Shown: positions 10,550-20,000 of the stretch, one piece after another
How positions within the stretch are numbered: position 1 is the first letter of the stretch
Layout: each line of letters starts with the position of its first letter
From: CBDCYN01 sp965224205
GTDB lineage: Bacteria; Planctomycetota; Phycisphaerae; Phycisphaerales; Phycisphaeraceae
DNA: 64,000 nucleotides
Direction: 5' to 3'
Assembly (NCBI GenBank): GCA_965224205.1
Contig: CBDCYN010000011.1
Location: 124,001-188,000, forward strand
Translations under genes and position numbers: made by a program
The notes under the pieces: generated by a model
Databases searched by the model: none
What the model was told of the DNA's origin: nothing
What the model saw: the letters and a program-made list of their open reading frames with translations, nothing else

Positions 10550-10645
10550 GAGCGTTTCCCGATTTCGTGTACGACATCAAGAGAAACCCGTTGCCTCACG
10601 GTCGCGGCTTGCTGGGGGCGTCGTACACCATTTCGGGATACGCTC
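10550..10645. mobile_element. TA-flanked MITE, copy 1
   Basis: A 96-bp element bounded by TA on both sides. The ends are inverted repeats of about 26 bp: GAGCGTTTCCCGATTTCGTG on the left, and GAGCGTATCCCGAAATGGTG reading inward from the right. A relative lies at 51373-51482. The GAGCG termini and TA target match the IS630-type elements in this window, so that transposase may mobilise it. Confidence 0.65.
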
Positions 10646-10697
10646 TAAAAGTAGAGGCTTTGGGGTTCCATATCACGGATCACATTCTTTGGTCGCA

Positions 10698-10759
10698 GGT
10701 GTTCTTGAGCCATGAGGCTCGCTCACAGACACCGGCGAGGCTCGCGGCTTAAGAACACC
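10698..10759. repeat. Imperfect inverted repeat
   Basis: GGTGTTCTTGAGCC at 10698-10711 is complementary to GGCTTAAGAACACC at 10746-10759 apart from the T/C next to the centre. The loop has a GAGGCTCGC direct repeat. It could be a relic transposon end or an RNA hairpin. Confidence 0.4.
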
Positions 10760-11266
10760 GGTCGCCGTCGCATGGGCCTGGCTCTGCTCTCCGTGGCGGA
10801 CACACGCGGCGATCGAGTCCTTCATCCAACCCCGCGCCATACGCTACGACCCGTTCCATCGCGACACCTCCTTGAGAAAAAGGTTGGTGCCCTCGCCGAA
10901 GGGTGTCGAACGTAAAAACAGTCTGCTCCGCGTGCTGGGCTTTGGTCATCGAACGATGACCACGACCGTGGGCAACCCTCCGGGGTGCGTGGCGATATCC
11001 GGGCCAAACTTTTTTGCGGGCTCAACACAAGCACCCAAGCCACACGGCCTCGTCCGGCGATGACCCACACATATCCTACCGATGGAACGGCATACCCCTT
11101 TTCATCCCACGCGGGGAGCGATCGCTCATGGCTAACTTTTTTATCATCTCCAATATCCAAAAAAGACAAAACGTCCCTTCTCGCCGCCTTGTCTAGGCAA
11201 CAAGAAGAAACGTTTTGTCACGCTACACAACTGCGCTCAGCTGTGCCGTTTTCAAATAAAGTTATC
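10760..11266. other. No gene recognised
   Basis: About 500 bp between the decayed recombinase region and the PEP-CTERM gene. Several short frames are open on both strands, but none has a ribosome-binding site with coherent protein sequence. Confidence 0.5.
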
Positions 11267-11953
11267 TCAGGCCGATCGACGCCATGAGTGAGATAACAGC
11301 ACCAAAGCAATGCCACCTAGCAGAGTAGCCGACGCTGGCTCTGGAATTGCGGCTGTAGGGGAGGTTGTAAAATCGATATTGTCCAGTGCTAGCCCGCGGT
11401 CCCGACGTGTGAATTCCAAGTCAACGAGCACGATTGGATTGGTCTCGTCACCAGCGACTGCAAGATTAGTCACGCCATCGCTCGTGGTAAATGACACGGT
11501 ATCCGTATCGACCACGATCGTACGAGCGGCATCGCCATAAGCAGTGATCGTCACGTCGTTGTCTATACCGGCGACAACCTCATTGTATTCAACCACGTCG
11601 ATATTCAAGCCAACAATCTCTACGTCGAAAGCAAGCGACCATGTCGTTGTCCCGACTAAAAAAGAAGAATTGTTCGCTTCATCCGTTAAAATGTATTGGC
11701 CGAGGGAACCCAAAGGTACATTAACAAAACCCGCGTGAGGCCCTGTATTATCGATCACCGTCGGGGTCACAGGGGTGCCCTGATCATCACCTGTTATGGT
11801 CACGGTGTTTGTGGCCGTTGGCACTGACGACGCCGTGTCTCCATCGGAATACCCGGATTCAAAATCAATAATATCCGCCATCGTTCCCGAAGTTAAGCCC
11901 AAGGCGACCACCGCACTCGTAATCGAAGACCATTTTTTGACACAATGCAACAT
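11267..11953 (-). CDS. PEP-CTERM anchored secreted protein
   Basis: A 228-residue exported protein. The start at 11953 (MLHCVKKW) has AAAGGAG 7 nt upstream and opens a signal peptide ending near SGTMA-D. The frame is open 37 codons further, but that part is not signal-like. The body is Thr/Asp-rich beta structure (DFESGYSDGD early; FTRRDRGLALDNIDF late, as in lectin-like secreted proteins of this group). The C-terminus is a PEP-CTERM sorting signal: PEPAS, a hydrophobic helix (LLGGIALVLL) and Arg-Arg. An exosortase should process it; none is in this window. Confidence 0.85.
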   Translation of the reverse strand: MLHCVKKWSSITSAVVALGLTSGTMADIIDFESGYSDGDTASSVPTATNTVTITGDDQGTPVTPTVIDNTGPHAGFVNVPLGSLGQYILTDEANNSSFLVGTTTWSLAFDVEIVGLNIDVVEYNEVVAGIDNDVTITAYGDAARTIVVDTDTVSFTTSDGVTNLAVAGDETNPIVLVDLEFTRRDRGLALDNIDFTTSPTAAIPEPASATLLGGIALVLLSHSWRRSA

Positions 11954-12362
11954 CACTAACTCCTTTTCTGTATCGAAACTTATGAGACTGAACGATTTCC
12001 TCTTTCTGCCAAATATAGAGGAATTTAAAACACAAAAACCTATTTGTGTTTTGGGAGCCATCACCGGCGCAAGACTAAATCATCAGCACCAATCACACTA
12101 AAACTCAATAGCCCTGATCCGACGAACTTCAGCATCTTAGCAATACGGTGTTGGCTTTGCAATACATTTTCCCTCATTAGACAAAAATAATCGAATTCCT
12201 TCTTGCAGCGTGATACCAATCCTGACTAAAGTCGAGTCGGGTCCTGCGGATGTGGGTGTAGAGATGACAAAGCCTTACAGCGCCTACGCTGCATCAGAAA
12301 TATACGCGGTGCGTATGATTCACGCAGACCACCCCGCCGGCGATATCGAGGGCAACACGGGC
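11954..12362. other. No gene recognised
   Basis: An AT-richer spacer of about 400 bp between two leftward genes. It should hold the promoter of the PEP-CTERM gene and the end of the prfB transcript. No clear terminator stem was found. Confidence 0.4.
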
Positions 12363-13503
12363 CTAGTTCTTCGTGATGCTTTCGCGTTCCTTGGCCCGCC
12401 GGGTGAGCTCGGCATCAATAAAGCCCTGGAGGTCGCCGTCGAGCACACGTTGGGGGTTGCCCTGTTCGTAGCCGGTGCGGTGGTCCTTGACCCGGTTGTC
12501 GTAGAACACGTAACTGCGGATTTGGGTGCCCCAGCCCATGTCGAGCTTACCACCCGTGGCGGAGTTGAGTTTTTCCTGCCGTTTCTGCTCCTCGAGCAGC
12601 TCGAGCTTGCCTTTGAGGATCGACATCGCCCGCTTTTTGTTCTGCTCGAGCTTGCGTTCGACCGAGCAGACCACGGTGATGCCGGTGGGCTTGTGGACCA
12701 GGCGCACCGCGGTGGCGAGCTTGTTGACGTTCTGGCCTCCCGGGCCCGATGACCGGGCGAACGGGGTGATCTCCAGCTCGTTTTCGTCGATCTCGAGCTG
12801 CCCTTCTTCATCGAACTCCGGGATCACGTCCACGGCCGCGAAGCTGGTCTGCCGCTTGCCTTGGGCGTTGAACGGCGAGACCCGTGCCAGGCGGTGGGTG
12901 CCGCGCTCAGCCGAGAGGTAGCCGTACGCCATCGGGCCCTTGACGTAGAGCGTCACGTCCTTGAGGCCAGCTTCTTCGCCGATGGTCTTGTCCATCTCCG
13001 AGACGTCCCAGCCCATGGACTCGAAGTAGCACAGGTACATGCGCAAGAGCATCTCGGTCCAGTCCTGGGCTTCGGTGCCGCCCTCGCGGGAGTAGATCGA
13101 CAGGTAGCAGTTGCGGTGGTCGTAGTCGCCCGACAACAAGGACGCGGTCTCGAGACGGGTCAGCGCCGCTTCGAGGGGGTCGAGCTGGCGGTCGACCTCG
13201 AGCTTGGAGTCGTGGTCGTCGGCTTCGGCGGCCATCTCCCACAGCACCGCGGCGTCTTCGATCTTGGCGGTTAGATCGCGTACCGGGTCGAGCTGGGCTT
13301 TGAGGCGTTTAAGCTCCGCGACCACTTCGTTGGCTTGGGAAGGATCAGACCAAAAATCGGTCGCGCCCATCTTAGCCTCGAGCTCTTGGAGGCGAGCGGT
13401 CTTCTGGTCCCAGTTAAAGAGAGTCGCGGATGTTTAAAATCCGCGCCTGGAGGTCTTCAAGGATCGCTGGGATGTTCTCGTGCATCAACGTGTTCGTGGT
13501 CAT
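12363..13503 (-). CDS. prfB: Peptide chain release factor 2, +1 programmed frameshift
   Basis: RF2 releases peptides at UGA/UAA. The RF2 stop-recognition tripeptide SPF (RVSPFNAQ) and the catalytic GGQ loop (SSGPGGQNVNK) are present. The gene is in two frames. The first (13503-13417) encodes 29 residues ending ILNIRDSL and stops at TAA (13416-13414). Skipping one T at CTT-T-AAC continues as NWDQKTARLQELEAKMGATDFW in the second frame (13415-12363), giving 379 residues, normal for RF2. The slip site CTTTAAC sits at the same protein position as in other prfB genes. The usual stop is TGA; here it is TAA. The G-rich Shine-Dalgarno-like stimulator normally just upstream is absent. The start at 13503 lacks a clear ribosome-binding site. 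Confidence 0.93.
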
Positions 13504-13680
13504 AGGGGCATGATAACGTTTTGAGCTCAAAGGGGGTGGGCCAGCGCGTATCTTTTCGACGGGAGGGGTGTCGTGCGGCATTGGAGCAGGGATATGAGAA
13601 TGGGTCGGGTATGCATGGGGACTACGATGCGGGGAGGTGGTCGTACACCGGTCAGGAGGGATTTCTTCCCCACGCGGCTT

Positions 13681-13786
13681 TATACCCATCCCGGATGAAA
13701 TGACGGCGTGACTCTTGTACGCGGCACGATCATTTCCGGGGTCAGATGGGTCACCGACGCGGTATTTTGATACGCGATGCGTATAA
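13681..13786 (+). repeat. Dispersed ~105-bp intergenic repeat
   Basis: A reference copy of a family seen at least eight times here. The left arm TATACCCATCCCGGATGA contains a small palindrome (CATCC/GGATG). The middle has TTGTACGCGGCACG. The right arm GATACGCGATGCGTATA is a palindrome (ATACGC/GCGTAT). It lies between prfB and an IS630 copy. Confidence 0.7.
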
Positions 13787-13918
13787 CTGCGGGCTGCCAG
13801 CCCGCAGCTGGGGATTGCGTTGGACAGAGCCCCCCTCATCAGTAGCTCTATTAGAGCGCTTGGCGTAATTAATCGCCGCTGGCCGATAAGAGAGATTTCT
13901 GGCAAGGAGGCCAAGGTC

Positions 13919-14254
13919 ATGGCGTATTCGATGGATCTACGTAAGCGGGTGGTATGGGCCGCCGAGTCGGGTCAGACGATCACGGGGGTATCACGACAGT
14001 TTCGGGTGGCGAGGTCGACGGTTCGCGACTGGTGTGATCGGCACCGCCGGGGCGTGTTGACGCCGGGGGTGCCGGGGCCCAAGGGGTCGGTCAAGCTTAC
14101 GGCGGCCGATGAGCAACGGATGCGTGAGGCGGTGGCGGCCAAGCCGGGGATCACGGCCAAGCAGTTGAGGGCGATGCTGAACCTGGGCGTCGTGGAATCG
14201 ACGGTGTGCCGGGCGTTGAAGCGGCTGGGGCTGTCGCTCAAAAGAAGTCGCTGA
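13919..14254 (+). CDS. IS630-type transposase, N-terminal frame (orfA)
   Basis: 111 residues carrying two helix-turn-helix segments (ITGVSRQFRVARSTVRDW, and ITAKQLRAMLNLGVVESTV) that bind the transposon ends. The start has AGGAGG 8 nt upstream. It ends in KRSR-stop and overlaps the catalytic frame, which lies in the -1 frame. The run AAAA at 14240-14243 in the overlap is the likely slippage point for making a full transposase. Confidence 0.9.
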   Translation: MAYSMDLRKRVVWAAESGQTITGVSRQFRVARSTVRDWCDRHRRGVLTPGVPGPKGSVKLTAADEQRMREAVAAKPGITAKQLRAMLNLGVVESTVCRALKRLGLSLKRSR

Positions 14255-14853
14255 TCGCCGCCGAGCAAGATCGCCCCGACGTGGCCCAACGCCGCCATAA
14301 CTTCACGATCGCCCGGCGGTTCGTGGACCCGGCCCATCTGGTTTTCCTCGACGAATCTGGGGCCAAGACGGATATGACCCGGCTGTATGGCTGGTCGCCG
14401 ATCGGGCAGCGTTGCGTGGACCGCACCCCGCACGGCCGCTGGAAGACGCTCACGATGCTCAGCGCGATCCGGCTCGACGGGGTGATCCAAGGTGCGACGG
14501 TCGTGGTCGATGGCCCGATGAACTCGGCGACGTTCCTGGCCTACACCCAGCAGTTCTTGGCCCCGTCGTTGCGCCCGGGTGACGTGGTCGTGATGGACAA
14601 TCTCTCGAGTCACCAAGCCGCCGCGGTGCGCGAAGCGATCGAGGCCGTCGACGCCGACCTGGGGTACCTGCCCCCGTACAGCCCGGACCTGAACCCGATC
14701 GAGAAGCTGTGGAGCAAGGTCAAGGCGTGGCTACGCCGCGTCGCCGCCAAGACCTTCGGCACGCTCCAAGACGCCATCGCCGATGCCCTGACAGACGTCA
14801 CGCCCACCGAGTGCCAAAACTACTTCACCTCTTGCGGATATGGCGATTATTGA
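14206..14853 (+). CDS. IS630-type transposase, catalytic frame (orfB)
   Basis: DDE catalytic domain: the first Asp in VFLDESGAKTD, the second in VVMDNLSSH, and the Glu in SPDLNPIEKLWSKVK. This is the IS630/Tc1-mariner arrangement. The first ~10 codons of this frame are orfA in another frame, so expression is probably as an orfA-orfB fusion by -1 frameshifting rather than from its own GTG. Confidence 0.9.
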   Translation: MPGVEAAGAVAQKKSLIAAEQDRPDVAQRRHNFTIARRFVDPAHLVFLDESGAKTDMTRLYGWSPIGQRCVDRTPHGRWKTLTMLSAIRLDGVIQGATVVVDGPMNSATFLAYTQQFLAPSLRPGDVVVMDNLSSHQAAAVREAIEAVDADLGYLPPYSPDLNPIEKLWSKVKAWLRRVAAKTFGTLQDAIADALTDVTPTECQNYFTSCGYGDY

Positions 14854-15075
14854 CGCAAAACGCTCTAGGACAACGCCGGATGAAATTACCACACGATCTT
14901 TGAGGAGGGGGGCACGATTTTCTACGAGGCCCAACGACCCTGCGACGCAGTCATTGAATAGGGGGGAATAGGGCGACAGTGGACGATGCGCATAAAATGG
15001 CACGACCCGTGCAGGGGTTACAACGGGTCGCGCTCAATCAGGGCTGACAAATTAAGTAGGCTAACTATTGATCGA

Positions 15076-15654
15076 TTAATGGGTGCTGGCTACGAGCTTG
15101 CGTGGCCTGGCTTCCTCCCTCTTTGGTTTCTGGGGGATATTCGGCATCGGCGCGCCTTTGGGCGTAACGCGGGGAGCGGGTTTACCCAGCTGGGGCCTGG
15201 GCAAGAAAATCATTCTCGGATAAACCATCCGGTGCTTATTGGCTCGATAGACCCGGCCATAAGTCGACGTCACCTTCCCTCGGGTTATGGCTTCGTGCCG
15301 TTGCAACGCCGCGGTGAGGTAGTTTGGTTGCGTCATATGAGCGTAACGGTGCTGACGGGTCGGATCGGTCGATGGATCTAGAAAAATCGTCGTATGCCCG
15401 ACTTGAACCTCGACAAGGTGCGGGTGCACGGGCTGACGGCTAAGCGTCGCCTTAACAACCGCTGCCGGCGCGACCGTGTCACGCTGCGTGACCGTGACCA
15501 ACCCGGAGCCGTTGGAGCTGAGCGCGTGCGAAGTGACCTGCGGCTTGCGTACCGTGTCACGAGTGACGGTGATTACCGTGTTGTGCCCCGCGGCCGCGAT
15601 GCTTGATGCCGCTAGCAGGGGCAAGATGGACAAGTAATATGCACGCCTTAACAT
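15076..15654 (-). CDS. Hypothetical secreted basic protein
   Basis: 192 residues from the start at 15654 (MLRRAYYLSILPLLAASS), a clear signal peptide ending at AAAG. GGAG lies about 11 nt upstream. The mature part is Thr/Val-rich, then Pro/Lys/Arg-rich at the C-terminus (PKREEARPRK), so it is strongly basic. It has no Cys and no recognised domain. It is isolated between an IS and ftsY. Function unknown. Confidence 0.6.
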   Translation of the reverse strand: MLRRAYYLSILPLLAASSIAAAGHNTVITVTRDTVRKPQVTSHALSSNGSGLVTVTQRDTVAPAAVVKATLSRQPVHPHLVEVQVGHTTIFLDPSTDPTRQHRYAHMTQPNYLTAALQRHEAITRGKVTSTYGRVYRANKHRMVYPRMIFLPRPQLGKPAPRVTPKGAPMPNIPQKPKREEARPRKLVASTH

Positions 15655-16165
15655 AACACACTGCTCCGGAGAGCCCCGTACGCCAAACAACAAATTCGTA
15701 CTAGGAATTCTCTCCCCTCAACAATCCCTTGGCAGGATCATCGCTCTCTCTTTTTCGTAACCTCCGCTATGATGTTCTGCAATAGCAGAATCGAAGATAT
15801 GCTATGCAACGTTTGTGCCACTGATATCGAATAAAACCGAGGCATACGTAATATTGTTTATGATAGGACGTTATAGAGAGGTGGAAGAATGGGAAATTTC
15901 GTATTTGGGCCACGTGCGTTGATTGGATACATCATACACTGAGACTTTTTTTCAACGTTTATCTAATTTGAATTGTATTGTGGCTTCACTGCCACGCCGC
16001 GACTAAAACTATATATATCAGTATATTATATTTTATATGACTGCTTTCAGGATCCGAATGGCTTCGATTTAGAGTTCCGCTGGGCTTGGAATTGTTCTCA
16101 ACGTGCCGACCAGCCCGAGCCTAAAATTATTTTTTATTGAATCCTGGGATGGGCATCGATTCGCG
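15655..16165. other. AT-rich spacer, no gene recognised
   Basis: About 510 bp, markedly AT-rich from 15880 to 16050 (for example TATATATATCAGTATATTAT). No gene, tRNA or clear repeat was seen. Its base composition is unlike the flanking genes. Divergent promoters for the secreted protein and ftsY are expected here. Confidence 0.5.
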
Positions 16166-17095
16166 ATGGGTATATTTAAATCCGCGTTTAATAAAATCCG
16201 AGCCGGGCTGACCAAAACCCGAAGCGGGTTCGTCAACCAGGTCAGGTCGATCCTTACCGGCAAGCGGCTTAGTGCTGAGCTGCTCCAAGAGCTGGAAGTT
16301 AAGATGATCCAGGCTGATATCGGCGTCGCGACCAGCGTCGAGATGGTCCGCCGGATCCGCGAGGCGTGGCAGAACGGCGAACTTGATTCAGGCGACCAAG
16401 CACTTGAATACCTCAAAACCCAGTTCATCGCCTTTTGGCCAGTGTCGGATCGGCAGCTGCGTTGGGCACCCGCTGATCAGGGACCGACCGTGATCCTGAT
16501 TGCGGGGATCAACGGCGCCGGCAAGACGACGAGCATCGCCAAGATCGCCAAGAGCCTGCGCGACGAGGGGCGATCGGTCATGCTCGCCGCCTGTGACACG
16601 TTCCGGGCCGCGGCGGTCGAACAATTAGAAATCTGGTCGGGCCGTTTAGATGTGTCGGTCATCAAGGGCCAACAAGGCGGCGACCCAGCCGCGGTCGCGT
16701 TCGACGCCTGTGAAGCCGCCCTAGCAAGGGGCGTTGACGTCCTGCTGGTCGACACCGCTGGCCGTTTGCACACCCAGGGCCACCTCATGCGCCAGCTGAC
16801 CAAGATCCGCAACGTGTGTGCCAAGAAGATCCCCGGCGCCCCGCACGAGGTGCTTCTGGTCTTAGACGCGACCATCGGCCAAAACGCGATCCAGCAGGCT
16901 AAGCTGTTCACCGAGGCGATCGACGTGACCGGCTTATTCTTGGCTAAGCTTGATGGCACCGCCAAGGGGGGCATGGTCGTAGCGATCCGTGAACAGCTCA
17001 ATATCCCGGTCAAGTTCATTGGGGTCGGAGAGACCCCCGACGATGTTGAACCGTTCGACCCCGAAGGATTCGTCGAAGCCCTGTTTGCCCAATGA
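16166..17095 (+). CDS. ftsY: Signal recognition particle receptor FtsY
   Basis: SRP-receptor GTPase that docks ribosome-SRP complexes at the membrane. 309 residues from MGIFKSAFNK, without the acidic A domain of E. coli. The N domain is a four-helix bundle with ELLQELEVKMIQADIG. The G domain has GINGAGKTT (P-loop), DTFRAAAVEQL, DTAGR, and TKLDG-like AKLDGTAKGG, closing with FIGVGETPDDVEPFDP. The frame is open 21 codons upstream, but that part is not FtsY-like. It is convergent with lepA. Confidence 0.95.
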   Translation: MGIFKSAFNKIRAGLTKTRSGFVNQVRSILTGKRLSAELLQELEVKMIQADIGVATSVEMVRRIREAWQNGELDSGDQALEYLKTQFIAFWPVSDRQLRWAPADQGPTVILIAGINGAGKTTSIAKIAKSLRDEGRSVMLAACDTFRAAAVEQLEIWSGRLDVSVIKGQQGGDPAAVAFDACEAALARGVDVLLVDTAGRLHTQGHLMRQLTKIRNVCAKKIPGAPHEVLLVLDATIGQNAIQQAKLFTEAIDVTGLFLAKLDGTAKGGMVVAIREQLNIPVKFIGVGETPDDVEPFDPEGFVEALFAQ

Positions 17096-17191
17096 CGCCT
17101 CCATACCGGTGGCGTCACGAATCGTGGCGGCCCGTAACGGCACAATTAGACAACACTTAGTCAAGATGCTGTTTGGATGGGACCCACAGGA

Positions 17192-18982
17192 TCACTCCCC
17201 GGTCTCCAATACCGCCATGAACGCTTCTTGAGGGATGTCAACGGTGCCGATGCGTTTCATGCGCTTCTTGCCCTCTTTTTGTTTTTCTAGAAGCTTGCGC
17301 TTGCGGGTCACGTCGCCGCCGTAGCACTTGGCGGTCACGTTTTTACGCATCGATTTGATCGTTTCTCGAGCGATGATCTTGCCGCCGATCGCCGCTTGGA
17401 GCGGGATCTCGAACATGTGCTTATCGATCACTTTCTTGAGCCGCATCAGCAGCGCCCGGCCGCGCAGCTCAGCCTTGTCGCGGTGGGCGATCATAGACAG
17501 GGCGTCGACCCGGCTGCCGTTGATGAGGATGTCGACCTTGTCTAGGCGGTCCGCCCGGAAGCCCAGGACGGTGTAGTCCATCGTCCCGTAGCCGCGCGTG
17601 ATCGACTTGAGCTTGTCGTAGAAGTCGTAAATGATCTCGGCCAGGGGCAGCTCATAGTCGAGGATCTGGCGGGTGTCGGAGAGGTACTGCTGCTTCTTAT
17701 AGATCCCGCGTCGCGTCTCGCACAACCGCATCAGGTCCCCGATCGCGTCGTTGGGGGTGATGATCTCGACGCTGACGATCGGCTCGCGGATCTCCTTGAC
17801 CAGCGACATATCGGGCAGGTCCGCGGGGTTGGTGATCTGCTGAACTTCGCCGTTGTTGAGGGCGATCTCGTACGTCACGGTCGGGGCGGTCTGGACGATC
17901 TGGACCTTACCCTCGCGCTCGAGCCGCTCCTGGATAATGTCCATATGCAGCATCCCCAGGAACCCGCACCGGAACCCGAACCCTAACGCATCGCTGGTCT
18001 GAGGCGCGAAGGTGAAGCTGGCGTCGTTGATGTGCAGCCGATCGATTGCGTCGCGAAGTTCATCGAATTGCGTGTCCCCAGCCGGATAAAAATCGCAAAA
18101 CACCATCTGTTGCGGGGGTTGATAGCCCGGCAAGGGTTTATCGGCGGGGTAGAGGTCGAGGGTGATCGTATCGCCGATGTGCACGTCCTCTAGGGTCTTA
18201 ATCGAAGCGACAAAGTACCCGACCTCGCCCGCGGCCAGGGGCTGCTTCATCGCGGTCATCTTCGGGGTGAACTTGCCCAGCTCGGTGATCGTGTAGGTCC
18301 GCCCGGTGCGCATCATGCGGATCTTGTCCCCCGCTGTGAGCTTGCCGTTAAAGACACGGAAGTACACGATCACCCCGCGGTAGTCGTCGTACTCGCTATC
18401 GAAGATCAGCGCCTGGGTCTTGGCTTCGGGGTCGCCCACGGGGCCCGGCAGCCGGTCGCAGATCGCGGCTAGCAATTCATCCACCCCCACGCCCGACTTC
18501 GCCGAGCAGTACAGGCAATCCTCCGCAGCCAGGCCCAGCACCTGCTCGACCTGCATCGCGATCTCCTCGGGCCGCGCCGACGGCAGGTCGATCTTGTTGA
18601 TGACGGGGATGATCTCCAGATCCGCTTCGACCGCCGCGTAAGCGTTGGCGACGGTCTGGGCCTCCACGCCCTGGGTCGCGTCGACGACTAAGATTGCCCC
18701 TTCGCAGGCGGTCAGGGCGCGGTTGACCTCGTAATGGAAATCGACGTGCCCGGGGGTATCGATGAAATTCAGCAGGAAGTCCTGGCCGTTGTGCTTGTAA
18801 CGCACGCTCACCGCCGAGGCCTTGATCGTGATCCCCCGTTCACGCTCCAGGTCCATCCCGTCGAGCAGCTGGTCGCGCATCTCCCGGTCGCTGATCGCCC
18901 CGGTGGCTTGGAGCATCCGATCCGCGAGCGTGCTCTTGCCGTGGTCGATGTGCGCGATGATGCAGAAGTTGCGGGTATTCAT
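17192..18982 (-). CDS. lepA: Elongation factor 4 (LepA)
   Basis: Ribosome-bound translational GTPase that back-translocates or rescues stalled ribosomes. At 596 residues it is the usual length. P-loop AHIDHGKST is at residues 10-18, followed by DTPGHVDF and NKIDLP. The LepA-specific C-terminal domain has YGTMDYTVLGFRADRLDKVDILING and MKRIGTVDIPQEAF. The ATG lies about 35 nt from a dispersed repeat copy, so its promoter probably lies in or across the repeat. Confidence 0.97.
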   Translation of the reverse strand: MNTRNFCIIAHIDHGKSTLADRMLQATGAISDREMRDQLLDGMDLERERGITIKASAVSVRYKHNGQDFLLNFIDTPGHVDFHYEVNRALTACEGAILVVDATQGVEAQTVANAYAAVEADLEIIPVINKIDLPSARPEEIAMQVEQVLGLAAEDCLYCSAKSGVGVDELLAAICDRLPGPVGDPEAKTQALIFDSEYDDYRGVIVYFRVFNGKLTAGDKIRMMRTGRTYTITELGKFTPKMTAMKQPLAAGEVGYFVASIKTLEDVHIGDTITLDLYPADKPLPGYQPPQQMVFCDFYPAGDTQFDELRDAIDRLHINDASFTFAPQTSDALGFGFRCGFLGMLHMDIIQERLEREGKVQIVQTAPTVTYEIALNNGEVQQITNPADLPDMSLVKEIREPIVSVEIITPNDAIGDLMRLCETRRGIYKKQQYLSDTRQILDYELPLAEIIYDFYDKLKSITRGYGTMDYTVLGFRADRLDKVDILINGSRVDALSMIAHRDKAELRGRALLMRLKKVIDKHMFEIPLQAAIGGKIIARETIKSMRKNVTAKCYGGDVTRKRKLLEKQKEGKKRMKRIGTVDIPQEAFMAVLETGE

Positions 18983-19015
18983 CTTGACGGCTGGGCATCA
19001 TACAGCGGAATGGTT

Positions 19016-19117
19016 CTAACCGCATCGCGTATCGAAATACCAGGGTTGGAGACCCCTTGCCCCAAGAATCACCGTGCCGAGTACAAGAATCGCCTCGCGA
19101 TTCATCCGGGACCGGGA
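19016..19117 (-). repeat. Dispersed ~105-bp repeat, reverse copy
   Basis: Reads CGCATCGCGTATCGAAATAC at one end and GATTCATCCGGGACCGGGAT at the other; the middle GTGCCGAGTACAAGAATC matches the 13681 copy. It overlaps the last five or so codons of the sulfotransferase. Confidence 0.65.
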
Positions 19118-19998
19118 TCACCGCGATGGAACGTAGGGGGATACCCGAACCGGCGGTTGAGCCGGCCCGCGACCAGCCCAAAGACCGCCAGCTGCCGGGC
19201 GTTGAGTTCCCGCTTCCACCGCTCGTCCACGAACGAACCGGGATCGGTCTTGCGGTAATGGTCCAGGTCCCACTGCACGTTCGGGGCGTGCGTGGTCGCG
19301 GGCATCACCTCGGGTTTGACGCCCCCTTCGCGTTTATTCCTCATCGCGAACAGGGTCCCGTGGTTGCCCCAGAGGAAGTGGTGGTCCCGGTGCCAATACT
19401 CGACCATCCCGGGATCAAACGGCAGCCCGATCGCCTCGCACACGCGCCGCAACTCGCCCTGCGTATCAGCTTTGAGCTTTTCGTAGATCACGGTGACCTG
19501 TTTACCGTTAGCGTGTTCCTCTAGAGCGGCAAGATCGCGGCAGATCCCTTTCCGCCACGACCTAGCCGCCCGGTACACCGAACGCCCGGGCATCTTCCGC
19601 CGGGCGCTGGCGACCACCGCCCGTCCGTCACGCACGAGGTGGATGAAGCGCGAAGCGATCCGTTCATCCTTCTGATCCGCCAACGAGGACCCGGGGTTGG
19701 TCACGACGAGGTACCGCTTGCCGCTGAGGCGGGCGAGCTGGACAAAAAGGTTCTCGCCGCTGCCGGGGTCGAAGCGGGGCCAGAAGTCACAACCCTCACC
19801 GTGGACCATGCACTGGGCCTGCTGATCGGCATAAAGCGGTTCGATCTCCCCGACGCTAAACGCCTGGGGGTGGGAACCGAAAAGCAGGTTCACCCACGTG
19901 CTGCCCGAGTAGCTATACGAAAATATATTGACCACCACCAGCGGGGCGTCGTCGGTCGCCCGGGCCTGCGATCGCGGGGTGGTGAGGGTAGCAGTCAT
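19102..19998 (-). CDS. Sulfotransferase-like protein
   Basis: 298 residues. The N-terminal SYSYSGSTWVNLLFGSHP is a PAPS 5'-phosphosulfate-binding loop, and FIHLVRDGRAVVASA is the 3'-phosphate-binding RDGR motif. It probably transfers sulfate from PAPS to a glycan or other acceptor; planctomycetes are rich in such enzymes. The start at 19998 (MTATLTTPRS) is preferred because the upstream extension lies in a dispersed repeat. The C-terminal RGDPGPG and stop are encoded by a second repeat copy, so the native C-terminus may have been replaced. Confidence 0.82.
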   Translation of the reverse strand: MTATLTTPRSQARATDDAPLVVVNIFSYSYSGSTWVNLLFGSHPQAFSVGEIEPLYADQQAQCMVHGEGCDFWPRFDPGSGENLFVQLARLSGKRYLVVTNPGSSLADQKDERIASRFIHLVRDGRAVVASARRKMPGRSVYRAARSWRKGICRDLAALEEHANGKQVTVIYEKLKADTQGELRRVCEAIGLPFDPGMVEYWHRDHHFLWGNHGTLFAMRNKREGGVKPEVMPATTHAPNVQWDLDHYRKTDPGSFVDERWKRELNARQLAVFGLVAGRLNRRFGYPPTFHRGDPGPG

Positions 19999-20000
19999 AA

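Larger units (their letters stand above)
13854..14865 (+). mobile_element. IS630-type insertion sequence, copy 1
   Basis: 1,012 bp flanked by TA on both sides (13852-13853 and 14866-14867). Terminal inverted repeats are about 24 bp: GAGCGCTTGGCGTAATTAAT on the left, and GAGCGTTTTGCGTCAATAAT reading inward from the right. It contains two overlapping transposase frames. Copy 2 at 54749-55760 has the same length and encodes the same proteins, so transposition was recent. Confidence 0.92.

Noticed and set aside
11014..11287. Short frames between the recombinase relic and the PEP-CTERM gene
   Set aside because: No ribosome-binding site and no protein-like composition on either strand.
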